Shown: positions 46,489 to 54,877, counted from the first letter of the stretch. The stretch is 64,000 nt of DNA from Flavobacterium sp. (GCA_016714905.1 JADKBW010000007.1:141843-205842); one strand, 5' to 3'. Numbers and translations: made by a program. The notes: a model not told the origin generated them from the letters alone.

Positions 46489-47850
46489 ATGAAAAAAACA
46501 TTACTATCATTTGGATTATTAATTTCAGTAATTTTTGCAAATGCGCAATGCTGGTCTAAATTATCTGTAAATACGCATTCCGTTGCAATAAAATCTGACG
46601 GCACACTTTGGACCTGGGGGCATAATAGTCAGGGGCAAATAGGAGATGGTACGACCTTAAATAAATTGACTCCGATTCAAATAGGTACCAGTACAAATTG
46701 GGCTCAAGTTGCCGCAGGAGATGAATTTACAATGGCGATAAAGACAGACGGCACGCTTTGGGGTTGGGGTTTGAATATTAATGGCGCATTAGGCGACGGT
46801 ACCAATGTTAACAAAACGATTCCTATTCAAATTGGAACAGCGACCGATTGGTCTAAAGTTTCAGCAGGTGCTTGGTATACAATTGCCATAAAAACTGACG
46901 GTACACTTTGGTCCTGGGGTTATAATTATCACGGACAATTGGGCAACGGAACGACAATCGACTCAAATATACCTGTGCAAGTTGGTACTGCAAATAATTG
47001 GTCGCAAATCGCTGTAAGAGAACATGCGTTAGCCATAAAAACAGATGGAACTCTTTGGGGTTGGGGAAATAATTTTTATGGTCAATTAGGCGATGGTACC
47101 ACGGTAGATAAGTATGTTCCTAGTCAAATAGGCTCTGATTCCAATTGGGTTGAGGTTGCTGGAGGCAACGGTCATACAATCGGATTAAAAAACAATGGAA
47201 CGCTGTGGGCTTGTGGTTTTAATACTTGGGGTGAACTTGGAGATGGTACTACAATTAATAGCAGTACACTTCATCAAATAGGAACAGCTGAAGATTGGCT
47301 TCACATTGCAGCGAAAGCACAGCATTCACTTGCCATAAAAACTGACGGTACCCTATGGGCATGGGGATATAATGTTTTCGGACAATTAGGAGATGGAACA
47401 ACAATAGACAGATTAATACCAACACAAATAAGTGTAGGGAATACTTTTTCAAGGGTTTTGGCAGGAATTTTTAATAGTTCAGCAATCAAAACAGATGGCA
47501 CTTTAATGAATTGGGGTTGGAATATTCACGGCGAACTAGGAGATGGCACCACAGTAGATAAAGTAGTTCCAACGGCAATAACTACATGTACAGAGTTAGC
47601 TACAACTCAATACCAACTGTCCGATAACTTTAAAATCTATCCAAATCCAGTAACTAGTTTCTTAAATATTTCCTTCACCGAAGTAATATCAAAAATTGAA
47701 GTGTACAATATGTTAGGTCAAATGGTTCAATGGCAGAATGTCAATGCAACCGAAAGTACTATCGACATGTCTTCGTTAATTTCTGGTACTTATATGTTTA
47801 AAGTTACAAATGATAGCGCACAGAAAACGTTCAAAGTGATTAAAGAATAA
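46489..47850 (+). CDS. Secreted seven-bladed RCC1-repeat protein with type IX sorting domain
   Basis: A 453-residue protein with a signal peptide (MKKTLLSFGLLISVIFANAQ). Seven RCC1 repeats of about 50 residues follow, each with the motif KTDGTLWGWG ... GQLGDGTT, which predicts a seven-bladed propeller like eukaryotic RCC1. The type A sorting domain starts at FKIYPNPVTSFLNISF and ends VTNDSAQKTFKVIKE. It follows the delta-60 gene after 109 bases without a clear terminator. Function unknown; such proteins are thought to bind surface glycans or proteins. It ends with a terminator. Confidence 0.88.
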   Translation: MKKTLLSFGLLISVIFANAQCWSKLSVNTHSVAIKSDGTLWTWGHNSQGQIGDGTTLNKLTPIQIGTSTNWAQVAAGDEFTMAIKTDGTLWGWGLNINGALGDGTNVNKTIPIQIGTATDWSKVSAGAWYTIAIKTDGTLWSWGYNYHGQLGNGTTIDSNIPVQVGTANNWSQIAVREHALAIKTDGTLWGWGNNFYGQLGDGTTVDKYVPSQIGSDSNWVEVAGGNGHTIGLKNNGTLWACGFNTWGELGDGTTINSSTLHQIGTAEDWLHIAAKAQHSLAIKTDGTLWAWGYNVFGQLGDGTTIDRLIPTQISVGNTFSRVLAGIFNSSAIKTDGTLMNWGWNIHGELGDGTTVDKVVPTAITTCTELATTQYQLSDNFKIYPNPVTSFLNISFTEVISKIEVYNMLGQMVQWQNVNATESTIDMSSLISGTYMFKVTNDSAQKTFKVIKE

Positions 47851-47876
47851 GTTTTAGTAAATAGTTGGTTTTTTAG

Positions 47877-47902
47877 ACCACGTCCTCGGGCGTGGTTTTT
47901 TT
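47877..47902 (+). terminator. Terminator after the RCC1-repeat gene
   Basis: ACCACG pairs with CGTGGT over an eight-base loop and is followed by T residues, 26 bases after the stop codon. It separates the RCC1 gene from the TetR gene. Confidence 0.85.
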
Positions 47903-47942
47903 GCATCATCCAATATCGAAATTAATTCTATATTTGAAATCG

Positions 47943-48512
47943 ATGAAACCCACCGACCGTAAATCCGAAATCATCGCCATCGCAGCGCAACTTTTTAAAG
48001 AAAAAGGCTACAGCGCCGTGACCATGCGGGATATCGCACAAGCTATGAATATCAAAGCGGCAAGTCTCTACAATCACATCAAATCGAAACAGGAAATTCT
48101 GGTCTTAATTATCATCGAAATCGCTGAAGAATTTACACAGACGATGGAAACCATTGTGCATTCCGACGAGAACACGATTCAAAAACTAGAAAAAGTCATT
48201 CAACTCCATATCGATATTACACTCAGAAATGCCGATGCCTTGGCCTGTCTCAACAACGATTGGATGCATCTTGCCGACGCCGAACTCGCTTATTTCATCA
48301 AAATGCGCGAAGATTACGAAGATAATTTCCGTACCATCATCAAAAACGGAATCGCCAACCAAGACATCAAAAATCTCAATGTTGAGGTCATCATTTTCTC
48401 TACGCTTTCTACACTACGAACGCTCTATCTTTGGTATGGGAAGAAAAAAAGTCCCAATCCAAGTGTACTCAAATCAAATATGATTCAAGTGTTGCTCAAC
48501 GGAATTGTCTAG
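47943..48512 (+). CDS. TetR family regulator, probable repressor of the paa operon
   Basis: From ATG 47943 the product has 189 residues; an upstream Met at 47892 lies in the terminator T tract and is rejected. The N-terminal helix-turn-helix is typical of TetR: IIAIAAQLFKEKGYSAVTMR and DIAQAMNIKAASLYNHIKSK (about residues 8-48), followed by an all-helical ligand-binding domain. The gene directly precedes the phenylacetyl-CoA degradation operon, whose promoter carries a perfect palindrome, so a PaaR-type repressor released by phenylacetyl-CoA is the natural guess. That role is inferred from position. A TATATTTG box at 47929-47936 lies six bases before its start codon. Confidence 0.85.
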   Translation: MKPTDRKSEIIAIAAQLFKEKGYSAVTMRDIAQAMNIKAASLYNHIKSKQEILVLIIIEIAEEFTQTMETIVHSDENTIQKLEKVIQLHIDITLRNADALACLNNDWMHLADAELAYFIKMREDYEDNFRTIIKNGIANQDIKNLNVEVIIFSTLSTLRTLYLWYGKKKSPNPSVLKSNMIQVLLNGIV

Positions 48513-48518
48513 ATTTCT

Positions 48519-48604
48519 GGGAGCTAATTCCCGCTGTTCGTTTCAATCTTTTGTGTCGCTAAATAAGCTCACAAAAGGATTTCCACTGCCATCGGGGCTA
48601 GGGC
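48519..48604 (+). repeat. Palindromic intergenic element, family B copy 2
   Basis: GGGAGCTAATTCCCGCTGTT, then CAATCTTTT, an inner stem TGTG with CACA, then AAAAGGATTTCCACTGCC and ATCGGGGCTAGGGC. It is the shortest of the three family B copies and begins six bases after the TetR stop codon, as copy 1 does behind the ABC-F gene. It fills part of the 313-base gap before paaE; the rest is AT-rich and holds the paa promoter. Confidence 0.87.
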
Positions 48605-48772
48605 ACTCGATTTCAAAATTCAATATTCGTTTTTCATAATTCAAACTTCAAAAAAAGGTCCAGTCACTGCAATTTTCAATCGTAATGTTTGTTTATAATT
48701 TATTTCAAAATGCTAATCAACAGTATTTTACAATTTTTCAAACGTTTTCGTAAGCTATAATAAAATAATCCT

Positions 48773-48780
48773 TAAATTTG
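48773..48780 (+). promoter_or_regulatory. -7 box of the paa operon promoter
   Basis: TAAATTTG fits TAnnTTTG. The upstream element at 19 bases is weak (TCG/TAA). Transcription would start at about 48787, directly at the palindrome 48788-48805, giving a leader of about 39 bases before the paaE start. Confidence 0.65.
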
Positions 48781-48787
48781 CATAGCA

Positions 48788-48805
48788 AACTAACAACTGT
48801 TAGTT
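48788..48805. promoter_or_regulatory. Perfect palindromic operator at the paa promoter
   Basis: AACTAACA-AC-TGTTAGTT: two perfectly inverted 8-base half sites with a two-base centre. It starts eight bases after the -7 box and so covers the expected start of transcription, where a bound repressor would block RNA polymerase. TetR proteins bind such palindromes, and a TetR gene lies just upstream. No second copy was noticed in the window. Confidence 0.75.
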
Positions 48806-48825
48806 TTAATTCATACAGTTACCCT

Positions 48826-49899
48826 ATGGCAAAATTTCATGCTTTAAAAGTGCTCGATATCCGCAAGGAAACCAAAGATTGCTCCGTCATTTCTTTTGAC
48901 GTTCCAACCGACCTGCAATCTGAATTTCAATACAAACAAGGTCAACATCTCACTTTAAGAACGACTATCGATGGGCAAGAAGTGAGAAGGTCGTATTCTT
49001 TATGTTCGAGCCCAATCGAAAATCAATGGAAAGTCGCTGTCAAGAAAATCAGCGGAGGTTTGTTTTCTACTTTCGTAAACGAGTCGCTAAAAAAAGGGCA
49101 ATCGATAGAGGTCATGGCTCCCAACGGAGTCTTTTTTAAAGACATTCAACCTGAGAAAGCAAAAAATTATATCGCCTTTGCAGCAGGAAGCGGCATCACA
49201 CCAATTCTCTCCATCATCAAAACGCATTTGGCGCTAGAACCCAATAGCACTTTTAAATTATTTTACCTCAATCGAAGTGTAAAATCAATTATCTTTAAAG
49301 AAGAAATAGAATTACTCAAAAACCGGTATTTCGGTCGCTTTGAGATTTTTCATTTTCTAACCAAAGAGCATCGCTCAGTTGAGTTGTTCAACGGTCGATT
49401 CACCAAAGAGAAATTGCAAGTGCTCACCGACAAAATTATCGATGTTCCAGAAGTCAGCGATTGTTTTATTTGTGGTCCTGAAGAAATGATATTTCTCATT
49501 CGTGATGAATTGGTTGCTGCCGGATTGCCAAAAGAAAAAATTCATTACGAATTGTTTACCAGCGGAAATTCTGAGGCTGATAAACAACGTATCCACAAAA
49601 TATTAGAGCACAAAGTTCAAGGAACAGAAGTAACCATTATCGATGGTGGAAAAGAATTCCATTTCACAATGGGAGAAGATTTCGACAACATTCTCGACGG
49701 TGCTTTGGCTGCGGGCGCTGATTTACCTTATGCTTGTAAAGGCGGCGTGTGTAGCACTTGTCGTTGCCAAGTAGTTGAAGGAACAGTAGCCATGAAATTA
49801 AACTACGCGTTAGACGAAAGTGAAGTCAAAAGAAATTACATCCTGAGTTGTCAAGCCGTGCCTACTTCCTCAAAAGTAGTAGTCGATTTTGACGCATAA
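48826..49899 (+). CDS. paaE: Phenylacetyl-CoA epoxidase reductase subunit PaaE
   Basis: PaaE passes electrons from NADPH to the PaaABC oxygenase that forms the ring-epoxide of phenylacetyl-CoA. Counted from ATG 48826 the protein has 357 residues, the family length. It has an FAD domain (RRSYSLCSSP), an NAD(P) domain (FAAGSGITPILSII, CGPEEMI) and a C-terminal plant-type [2Fe-2S] ferredoxin with the Cys pattern in YACKGGVCSTCRCQ and the last Cys in LSCQAVP. It is the first gene of the operon and stands before paaA, an order found in Bacteroidota. The upstream Met reading from 48778 runs through the operator and is rejected. Confidence 0.95.
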   Translation: MAKFHALKVLDIRKETKDCSVISFDVPTDLQSEFQYKQGQHLTLRTTIDGQEVRRSYSLCSSPIENQWKVAVKKISGGLFSTFVNESLKKGQSIEVMAPNGVFFKDIQPEKAKNYIAFAAGSGITPILSIIKTHLALEPNSTFKLFYLNRSVKSIIFKEEIELLKNRYFGRFEIFHFLTKEHRSVELFNGRFTKEKLQVLTDKIIDVPEVSDCFICGPEEMIFLIRDELVAAGLPKEKIHYELFTSGNSEADKQRIHKILEHKVQGTEVTIIDGGKEFHFTMGEDFDNILDGALAAGADLPYACKGGVCSTCRCQVVEGTVAMKLNYALDESEVKRNYILSCQAVPTSSKVVVDFDA

Positions 49900-49929
49900 A
49901 AATAAATTGCAATAACTAAAACACAAGTT

Positions 49930-50886
49930 ATGTCAGAAAACGAAGTAAAAAATTTAGAAGCCATTTTCGAAGCTCGAATTGCCAATGACGAAAAAATAGA
50001 GCCGAAAGATTGGATGCCGGAGAAATACAGAAAGACGCACATTCGTCAAATTTCTCAACACGCACATTCCGAAATTGTAGGGATGTTACCTGAGGGCAAT
50101 TGGATAACACGTGCGCCATCGCTAAGAAGGAAAGTGGCTTTATTAGCCAAAGTTCAAGACGAAGGTGGTCACGGATTGTATCTGTACAGCGCAGCCGAAA
50201 CCTTAGGAATTTCTCGCGATGAATTGATTCAACAATTGCATTCTGGTGAAGCCAAATATTCTAGTATTTTCAATTATCCGGCAATTACTTGGGCAGATAT
50301 GGGAGCTGTTGGCTGGTTGGTTGATGGGGCAGCCATTATCAATCAAGTTGCTTTGATTTCTACCTCTTACGGACCTTATGCTCGAGCTATGGTGCGCATT
50401 TGCAAAGAAGAAAGTTTTCACCAACGTCAGGGATTTGAAATCATGATGACCTTGGCGAATGGCACGCCGGAACAAAAAGCAATGGCGCAAGATGCACTAA
50501 ATCGCTGGTGGTTGCCGTCGCTAATGATGTTCGGACCAACAGACGATCAATCTCCAAATACAGAACAATCCGTAAAATGGAAATTGAAACGCAAAACCAA
50601 CGACGAATTGCGTCAAGCCTTCGTAGATCAAACGGTTCCTCAAGCCAATTTGATTGGTTTGACTTTTCCAGATCCAGAACTAAAATGGAACGAAGAACGC
50701 AAACACTACGATTTCGGGAAATTAGATTGGGACGAATTCTGGCAAGTGGTCAAAGGACACGGCCCTTGCAATAAAGAAAGAATTTCAGCAAGAATCAAAG
50801 CGCACGAAGATGGACAATGGGTGCGTGATGCCGCGATGGCGTATGCTGAAAAGCAAGAAAGTAAAGAAGTAAAAGAAGCAATTTAA
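49930..50886 (+). CDS. paaA: Phenylacetyl-CoA epoxidase catalytic subunit PaaA
   Basis: PaaA holds the di-iron site of the phenylacetyl-CoA 1,2-epoxidase. The 318-residue protein has the ferritin-like pattern of the family: HSEIVGMLPEGNWI, KVQDEGGHGLYLYSAAETLG with the first Glu/His ligands (about residues 76-95), and CKEESFHQRQGFEIM with the second Glu/His pair (about 157-171), all in the expected order. It works with PaaC (structural partner), PaaB, PaaD and PaaE encoded around it. It follows paaE by 30 bases. Confidence 0.97.
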   Translation: MSENEVKNLEAIFEARIANDEKIEPKDWMPEKYRKTHIRQISQHAHSEIVGMLPEGNWITRAPSLRRKVALLAKVQDEGGHGLYLYSAAETLGISRDELIQQLHSGEAKYSSIFNYPAITWADMGAVGWLVDGAAIINQVALISTSYGPYARAMVRICKEESFHQRQGFEIMMTLANGTPEQKAMAQDALNRWWLPSLMMFGPTDDQSPNTEQSVKWKLKRKTNDELRQAFVDQTVPQANLIGLTFPDPELKWNEERKHYDFGKLDWDEFWQVVKGHGPCNKERISARIKAHEDGQWVRDAAMAYAEKQESKEVKEAI

Positions 50887-50920
50887 TAAGGGTTGTATGT
50901 TCTAAGTTGTATGTTAAGAG

Positions 50921-50948
50921 CCTACAACCTACAACCTACAACTTACAA
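50921..50948. repeat. CCTACAA heptamer repeat between paaA and paaB
   Basis: Three exact CCTACAA units and a fourth CTTACAA. Upstream, TTGTATG is present twice (50893-50910) in the opposite sense, so AAGTTGTA can pair with TACAACTT. The repeat fills the only sizeable gap (73 bases) between paaA and paaB and could form a hairpin in the mRNA. The same heptamer occurs at 24584-24606. Confidence 0.85.
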
Positions 50949-50959
50949 CTAATGGAATT

Positions 50960-51241
50960 ATGAAAAACTGGCCACTTTGGGAAGTATTTATCAGAAGTAA
51001 AAATGGGTTAGAACACCGCCACTGCGGAAGCCTTCACGCGAGTGATGCAACGATGGCGCTCGAAAACGCCCGCGACGTCTACACCAGAAGAATGGAAGGC
51101 GTGAGCATTTGGGTGGTGCCATCCAGTCAAATTACGGCATCCAATCCGGATAATAACGGAGAAACCTTTGAACCAGCCATGGACAAAGCTTATCGCCATC
51201 CAACTTTTTATGTGCTTCCAGACGAATTAAAACACATGTAA
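50960..51241 (+). CDS. paaB: Phenylacetyl-CoA epoxidase subunit PaaB
   Basis: PaaB is a small subunit needed for function of the epoxidase, holding PaaA/PaaC complexes together. The 93-residue product, MKNWPLWEVFIRSKNGLEHR, continues with VGSLHASD-like HCGSLHASDATMALENARDVYTRR in the family pattern and ends TFYVLPDELKHM. Length and motifs agree with known PaaB. paaC begins after a single base. Confidence 0.95.
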   Translation: MKNWPLWEVFIRSKNGLEHRHCGSLHASDATMALENARDVYTRRMEGVSIWVVPSSQITASNPDNNGETFEPAMDKAYRHPTFYVLPDELKHM

Positions 51242-51242
51242 G

Positions 51243-51995
51243 ATGAAAGAACTTTTAGCTTCATACATCATCGGAATTGCAGACAACTCGCTAATCTTAG
51301 GGCAGCGTTTGGGAGAATTATGTGGTCACGGCCCAAGTATCGAAACCGATATTGCTTTGACGAATATTTCGCTCGATTTGCTGGGTCAAACGAGAAGTTA
51401 TTGTCAATACGTGGCAAAATTACAAGGTAATAATGCCACCGAAGATAGCGTCGCCTTTCTAAGAATTGAAAGAGAATACAAAAATGTGCTCCTAGTAGAG
51501 CAACCCAACACCGATTTTGGATATACACTCGCGAGACAATTTCTTTTTGATCATTTCCATCTTTTGTTGTTACAAGAGTTGCAAAATAGCAAAGACCAAA
51601 CGCTAGCGGCAATTGCCAAAAAAAGCATCAAAGAAGTAAGTTACCATACTAGATTTTCTTCCGATTGGATCAAACGTTTGGGCGATGGAACAGCAGAAAG
51701 TCACGATCGAATTCAAAAAGCAATCCATCATTTATGGGCTTGCACCGATGAATTGTTTCACCAAACAGAAGCCGATAAAGCCATGGTTTCAGAAGGAATT
51801 GGCGTAGATGTTACGCTTCTAAAAGCGGCGTACTATAAAAATGTAAATGCCATTTTAGAAGAAGCAACAATCGAAATTCCGCAATTGGAGTATTTCCAAA
51901 AAGGCGGAAAACAAGGAATTCACAGCGAACACATGGGTTATATTTTAGCCGAAATGCAATACATGCAGCGCGCTTATCCCAATATGAATTGGTAA
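51243..51995 (+). CDS. paaC: Phenylacetyl-CoA epoxidase structural subunit PaaC
   Basis: PaaC pairs with PaaA and resembles it in fold, without a working iron site. The 250-residue protein shows typical sequence: YIIGIADNSLILGQRLGELC, ISLDLLGQTRSYCQYVA, KEVSYHTRFSSDWIKRLGDG (about 125-145) and the ending EMQYMQRAYPNMNW, which is highly characteristic of the family. It is translated right after paaB and four bases ahead of paaD. Confidence 0.96.
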   Translation: MKELLASYIIGIADNSLILGQRLGELCGHGPSIETDIALTNISLDLLGQTRSYCQYVAKLQGNNATEDSVAFLRIEREYKNVLLVEQPNTDFGYTLARQFLFDHFHLLLLQELQNSKDQTLAAIAKKSIKEVSYHTRFSSDWIKRLGDGTAESHDRIQKAIHHLWACTDELFHQTEADKAMVSEGIGVDVTLLKAAYYKNVNAILEEATIEIPQLEYFQKGGKQGIHSEHMGYILAEMQYMQRAYPNMNW

Positions 51996-51999
51996 GAAA

Positions 52000-52500
52000 A
52001 TGACGGAACAACTCCAACATATCGACCAAAAATTACTCGAAATTCTAGATACAGTTTCGGATCCAGAAATTCCTGTCTTGTCGATTATGGAAATGGGCGT
52101 TGTTCGTTCTGCAACAATTGTAAATGGAATTGTCGAGGTAGTTATAACACCAACATATAGTGGTTGTCCAGCGATGGATGTCATTGGCGATGATATTAAA
52201 AGTGCATTTCAAAAAGCGGGATTAGAAGCCAAGGTGGAATTGGTTTTAGCTCCAGCTTGGACTACCGACTGGATCACACCTAAAGGAAGACTTGCATTGG
52301 AAAAGTACGGAATTGCGGCTCCTTTAGACGCAGAAGCAGACAAAGAAGCTTTGTTGGGAAATAAAAAATTAGTCAAATGTCCACAATGTGGTTCGACAAA
52401 TACGAAGCTAATTAGTCAATTTGGATCAACAGCATGCAAAGCTTTTTTTCAATGTGAAGACTGTCAGGAGCCATTTGACTATTTCAAATGTTTAAAATAA
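52000..52500 (+). CDS. paaD: Phenylacetyl-CoA epoxidase-associated protein PaaD
   Basis: PaaD is thought to help assemble iron-sulphur or di-iron centres of the epoxidase. The 166-residue protein has a MIP18/DUF59 domain (LDTVSDPEIPVLSIMEMGVV, TPTYSGCPAMDVI) and a C-terminal four-Cys zinc-type module (CPQCGSTNTKL, CKAFFQCEDCQEPFDYFKC). Both parts are as in characterised PaaD. It ends 31 bases before paaG. Confidence 0.95.
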   Translation: MTEQLQHIDQKLLEILDTVSDPEIPVLSIMEMGVVRSATIVNGIVEVVITPTYSGCPAMDVIGDDIKSAFQKAGLEAKVELVLAPAWTTDWITPKGRLALEKYGIAAPLDAEADKEALLGNKKLVKCPQCGSTNTKLISQFGSTACKAFFQCEDCQEPFDYFKCLK

Positions 52501-52531
52501 AACTGCACGAGCAGTACGAAATAAAATAGGT

Positions 52532-53317
52532 ATGAGCAATAATTCAATTTTATTCAAGATTGAAAACCAAGTCGCGTTTATAACACTCAACAGACCTGAG
52601 GTTTTCAATAGTTTCAATCGAGAAATGGCCTTGGCATTGCAAGATATTTTAGATTCTTGTACCGCGGATGCCGCAGTTCGTGCCATTGTGATTACCGGAA
52701 GCGGAAAAGCTTTTTGCGCCGGCCAAGACCTGAAAGAAGTAACAGATCCTGAACTCAATCCAGGTTTTAGAAAAATTCTCGAAGAACATTACAATCCCAT
52801 TATTCAAAAAATAAGAACAATAGAAAAACCAGTAATTGCCGCCGTCAATGGCGTGGCAGCTGGTGCTGGTGCGAATATCGCGTTAGCATGCGATATTGTT
52901 GTCGCAACCGAGCATACTTCTTTCATTCAAGCATTTAGTAAAATTGGCTTGATACCCGATAGTGGAGGAACTTTTTTCTTGCCCCGAATTGTCGGAATTC
53001 AAAAGGCTACTGCCTTAATGATGTTAGGAGACAAAGTTACTGCTGAGGAATCACTAGCAATGGGATTAGTTTATAAGATTTTTCCAACAGCCTTCTTTAT
53101 GGATGATGTTACGACTTTGGCTACAACTTTAGCGTCGATGCCAACCAAAGCACTGGGATTAACCAAAAGATTGTTGAACCAATCGATGACGAATTCTCTA
53201 GAGCAGCAATTGGCGTTAGAAAGCGATTTGCAAATTGAAGCCAGCTCGTCCAACGATTACGAAGAAGGTGTTACTGCATTCGTCGAAAAACGAACTCCAA
53301 AATTTAAAGGAAACTAA
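52532..53317 (+). CDS. paaG: Enoyl-CoA hydratase/isomerase PaaG (ring-opening isomerase)
   Basis: PaaG converts the phenylacetyl-CoA ring-epoxide to the oxepin form that PaaZ can open. The 261-residue crotonase-fold protein has SGKAFCAGQDLKEV with the oxyanion hole, AAVNGVAAGAGANIALACDI, and the active-site Asp in LIPDSGGTFFLPRI, which fits isomerases of this type better than hydratases. The end TPKFKGN is typical of the crotonase family. It directly precedes paaH (one base between). Confidence 0.88.
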   Translation: MSNNSILFKIENQVAFITLNRPEVFNSFNREMALALQDILDSCTADAAVRAIVITGSGKAFCAGQDLKEVTDPELNPGFRKILEEHYNPIIQKIRTIEKPVIAAVNGVAAGAGANIALACDIVVATEHTSFIQAFSKIGLIPDSGGTFFLPRIVGIQKATALMMLGDKVTAEESLAMGLVYKIFPTAFFMDDVTTLATTLASMPTKALGLTKRLLNQSMTNSLEQQLALESDLQIEASSSNDYEEGVTAFVEKRTPKFKGN

Positions 53318-53318
53318 A

Positions 53319-54578
53319 ATGATAGTAGGCGTTATTGGTTCTGGAACCATGGGAAGTGGCATTGCACAAGTAGCAGCAACTTCAGGTTGTCATGTTAGTT
53401 TGTATGATACCAATCAAGAAGCACTTTCTAAGAGTAAATTGAATCTTGAAACGACATTGTCGAAATTGGTCGAAAAAGGCAAAATCGATACCGCAGAAAA
53501 AAACAGAATCAGTGCTAACATTTATTATGTTAATGCACTAAAGGATTTATCCGATGCAACGGTAGTAATTGAAGCGATCGTAGAAAATATTGATGTCAAG
53601 CGTAAACTTTTTTCAGATTTAGAAAGTTATGTTGCTCCAGATACTATTTTAGCATCAAACACTTCCTCACTTTCTATTGCTTCTATCGCGGCATCTTGTC
53701 AAAAACCAGAACGAGTTATTGGAATTCATTTTTTCAATCCAGCGCCATTAATGCAACTGGTAGAAGTGATTCCAGCCGTTCAAACTAGTGCTGAAGTCTT
53801 AGAAAAAACAACTCAAATAATTTCCGATTGGAAGAAAATAGTCGCCGTAGCGAAAGACACGCCAGGATTTATTGTCAATCGTGTTGCCAGGCCTTTTTAC
53901 AGCGAAGCACTTCGCATCTATGAAGAAGGAATGGCTGATTTTATAACCATCGACTCGGCAATGAAAACTCTAGGTGGCTTCAGAATGGGCCCATTCGAGT
54001 TGATGGATTTTATAGGCAATGATGTTAATTACGCTGTGACGGAATCTGTATTTACAGCGTTTTATTTTGATCCAAGATACAAGCCGTCTTTTACGCAAAA
54101 ACGCCTAACAGAAGCCGGATATTTGGGAAGAAAATCAGGAAAAGGATTTTATGATTATCAAAATACAGCCATTGCAGAACCACTCAATGATGCCAAATTA
54201 TCACAAACCATTTTCGAAAGAATCTTGGTCATGCTCATCAATGAAGCTGCCGAAGCGTTGTTCTTAAATGTAGCGTCCGCTCCAGACATCGATAATGCCA
54301 TGACTAAAGGAGTCAATTATCCGAAAGGTTTGTTGGCATGGGCAGATGAAAAAGGAATCGATTGGTGCGTTCAAAAACTAGACGATTTGTATAATGAATA
54401 TCATGAAGATCGCTATCGATGCAGTGCGATTTTACGAAGAATGAATCGAGAAAATAAAACATTTTATGAATGGAAGGAACAAAAATCCCATACAAAATGC
54501 TTTCGCTCGATCCATTCAGTCAATGGCTCGGAATCGAAATACTCGAATGTGAAATTGGGCGCTGCAAACTCGGGATGA
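53319..54578 (+). CDS. paaH: 3-hydroxyacyl-CoA dehydrogenase PaaH, aberrant C-terminus
   Basis: PaaH oxidises 3-hydroxyadipyl-CoA to 3-oxoadipyl-CoA with NAD. Read from ATG 53319, it has the Rossmann motif GVIGSGTMGSGIAQVAA (residues 4-20), the catalytic His in GIHFFNPAPLMQLVEV, and the C-terminal dimerisation domain to YHEDRYRCSAILRRMNRENKTFY at about residue 385. A further 35 residues read straight through the start of the next gene, with an overlap of 109 bases, and resemble nothing. Loss of one T near 54467 would give a stop just before the paaI ATG, so the tail is probably artificial. The upstream in-frame Met at 53235 lies inside paaG and is rejected. Confidence 0.9.
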   Translation: MIVGVIGSGTMGSGIAQVAATSGCHVSLYDTNQEALSKSKLNLETTLSKLVEKGKIDTAEKNRISANIYYVNALKDLSDATVVIEAIVENIDVKRKLFSDLESYVAPDTILASNTSSLSIASIAASCQKPERVIGIHFFNPAPLMQLVEVIPAVQTSAEVLEKTTQIISDWKKIVAVAKDTPGFIVNRVARPFYSEALRIYEEGMADFITIDSAMKTLGGFRMGPFELMDFIGNDVNYAVTESVFTAFYFDPRYKPSFTQKRLTEAGYLGRKSGKGFYDYQNTAIAEPLNDAKLSQTIFERILVMLINEAAEALFLNVASAPDIDNAMTKGVNYPKGLLAWADEKGIDWCVQKLDDLYNEYHEDRYRCSAILRRMNRENKTFYEWKEQKSHTKCFRSIHSVNGSESKYSNVKLGAANSG

Positions 54579-54877
54579 CCATTCGCAAAGACATGCTTAA
54601 CAGTATGGCAAAAGCACATGGAGGAATAACTTATTCATTAGCGGACACTGCCTTTGGTTTTTCAGTCAATACGAACGGAAGATACGCGGTTTCGATTGAC
54701 ACTTCCATCAATCATATCGAAGCGTTGGAAGAAGGCGATTACATTACTGCCGACGCAACGCTAGAAAGCATTAAAAACAAAGTCGGTTTTTATATCATTG
54801 AAGTTAAAAAAGAAAACACATTGGTCGCACTTTTCAAAGGTGTTGCTTATAGAACTAGTAAAGACTGGGAAGAATAA
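54470..54877 (+). CDS. paaI: Hotdog-fold thioesterase PaaI
   Basis: PaaI releases CoA from dead-end aromatic thioesters that accumulate during the pathway. The 135-residue protein has the PaaI/acyl-CoA thioesterase motif NSMAKAHGGITYSLADTAFG, with the active-site region and the HGG turn, and a second half KNKVGFYIIEVKKEN. The start at MEGTKIPYKMLSLDPFSQWL is the family start. The overlap with the extended paaH reading is discussed there. Confidence 0.93.
   Translation: MEGTKIPYKMLSLDPFSQWLGIEILECEIGRCKLGMTIRKDMLNSMAKAHGGITYSLADTAFGFSVNTNGRYAVSIDTSINHIEALEEGDYITADATLESIKNKVGFYIIEVKKENTLVALFKGVAYRTSKDWEE

Noticed and set aside
53235..53318. N-terminal extension of PaaH
   Set aside because: It lies inside paaG, and the Rossmann motif begins right after Met 53319.
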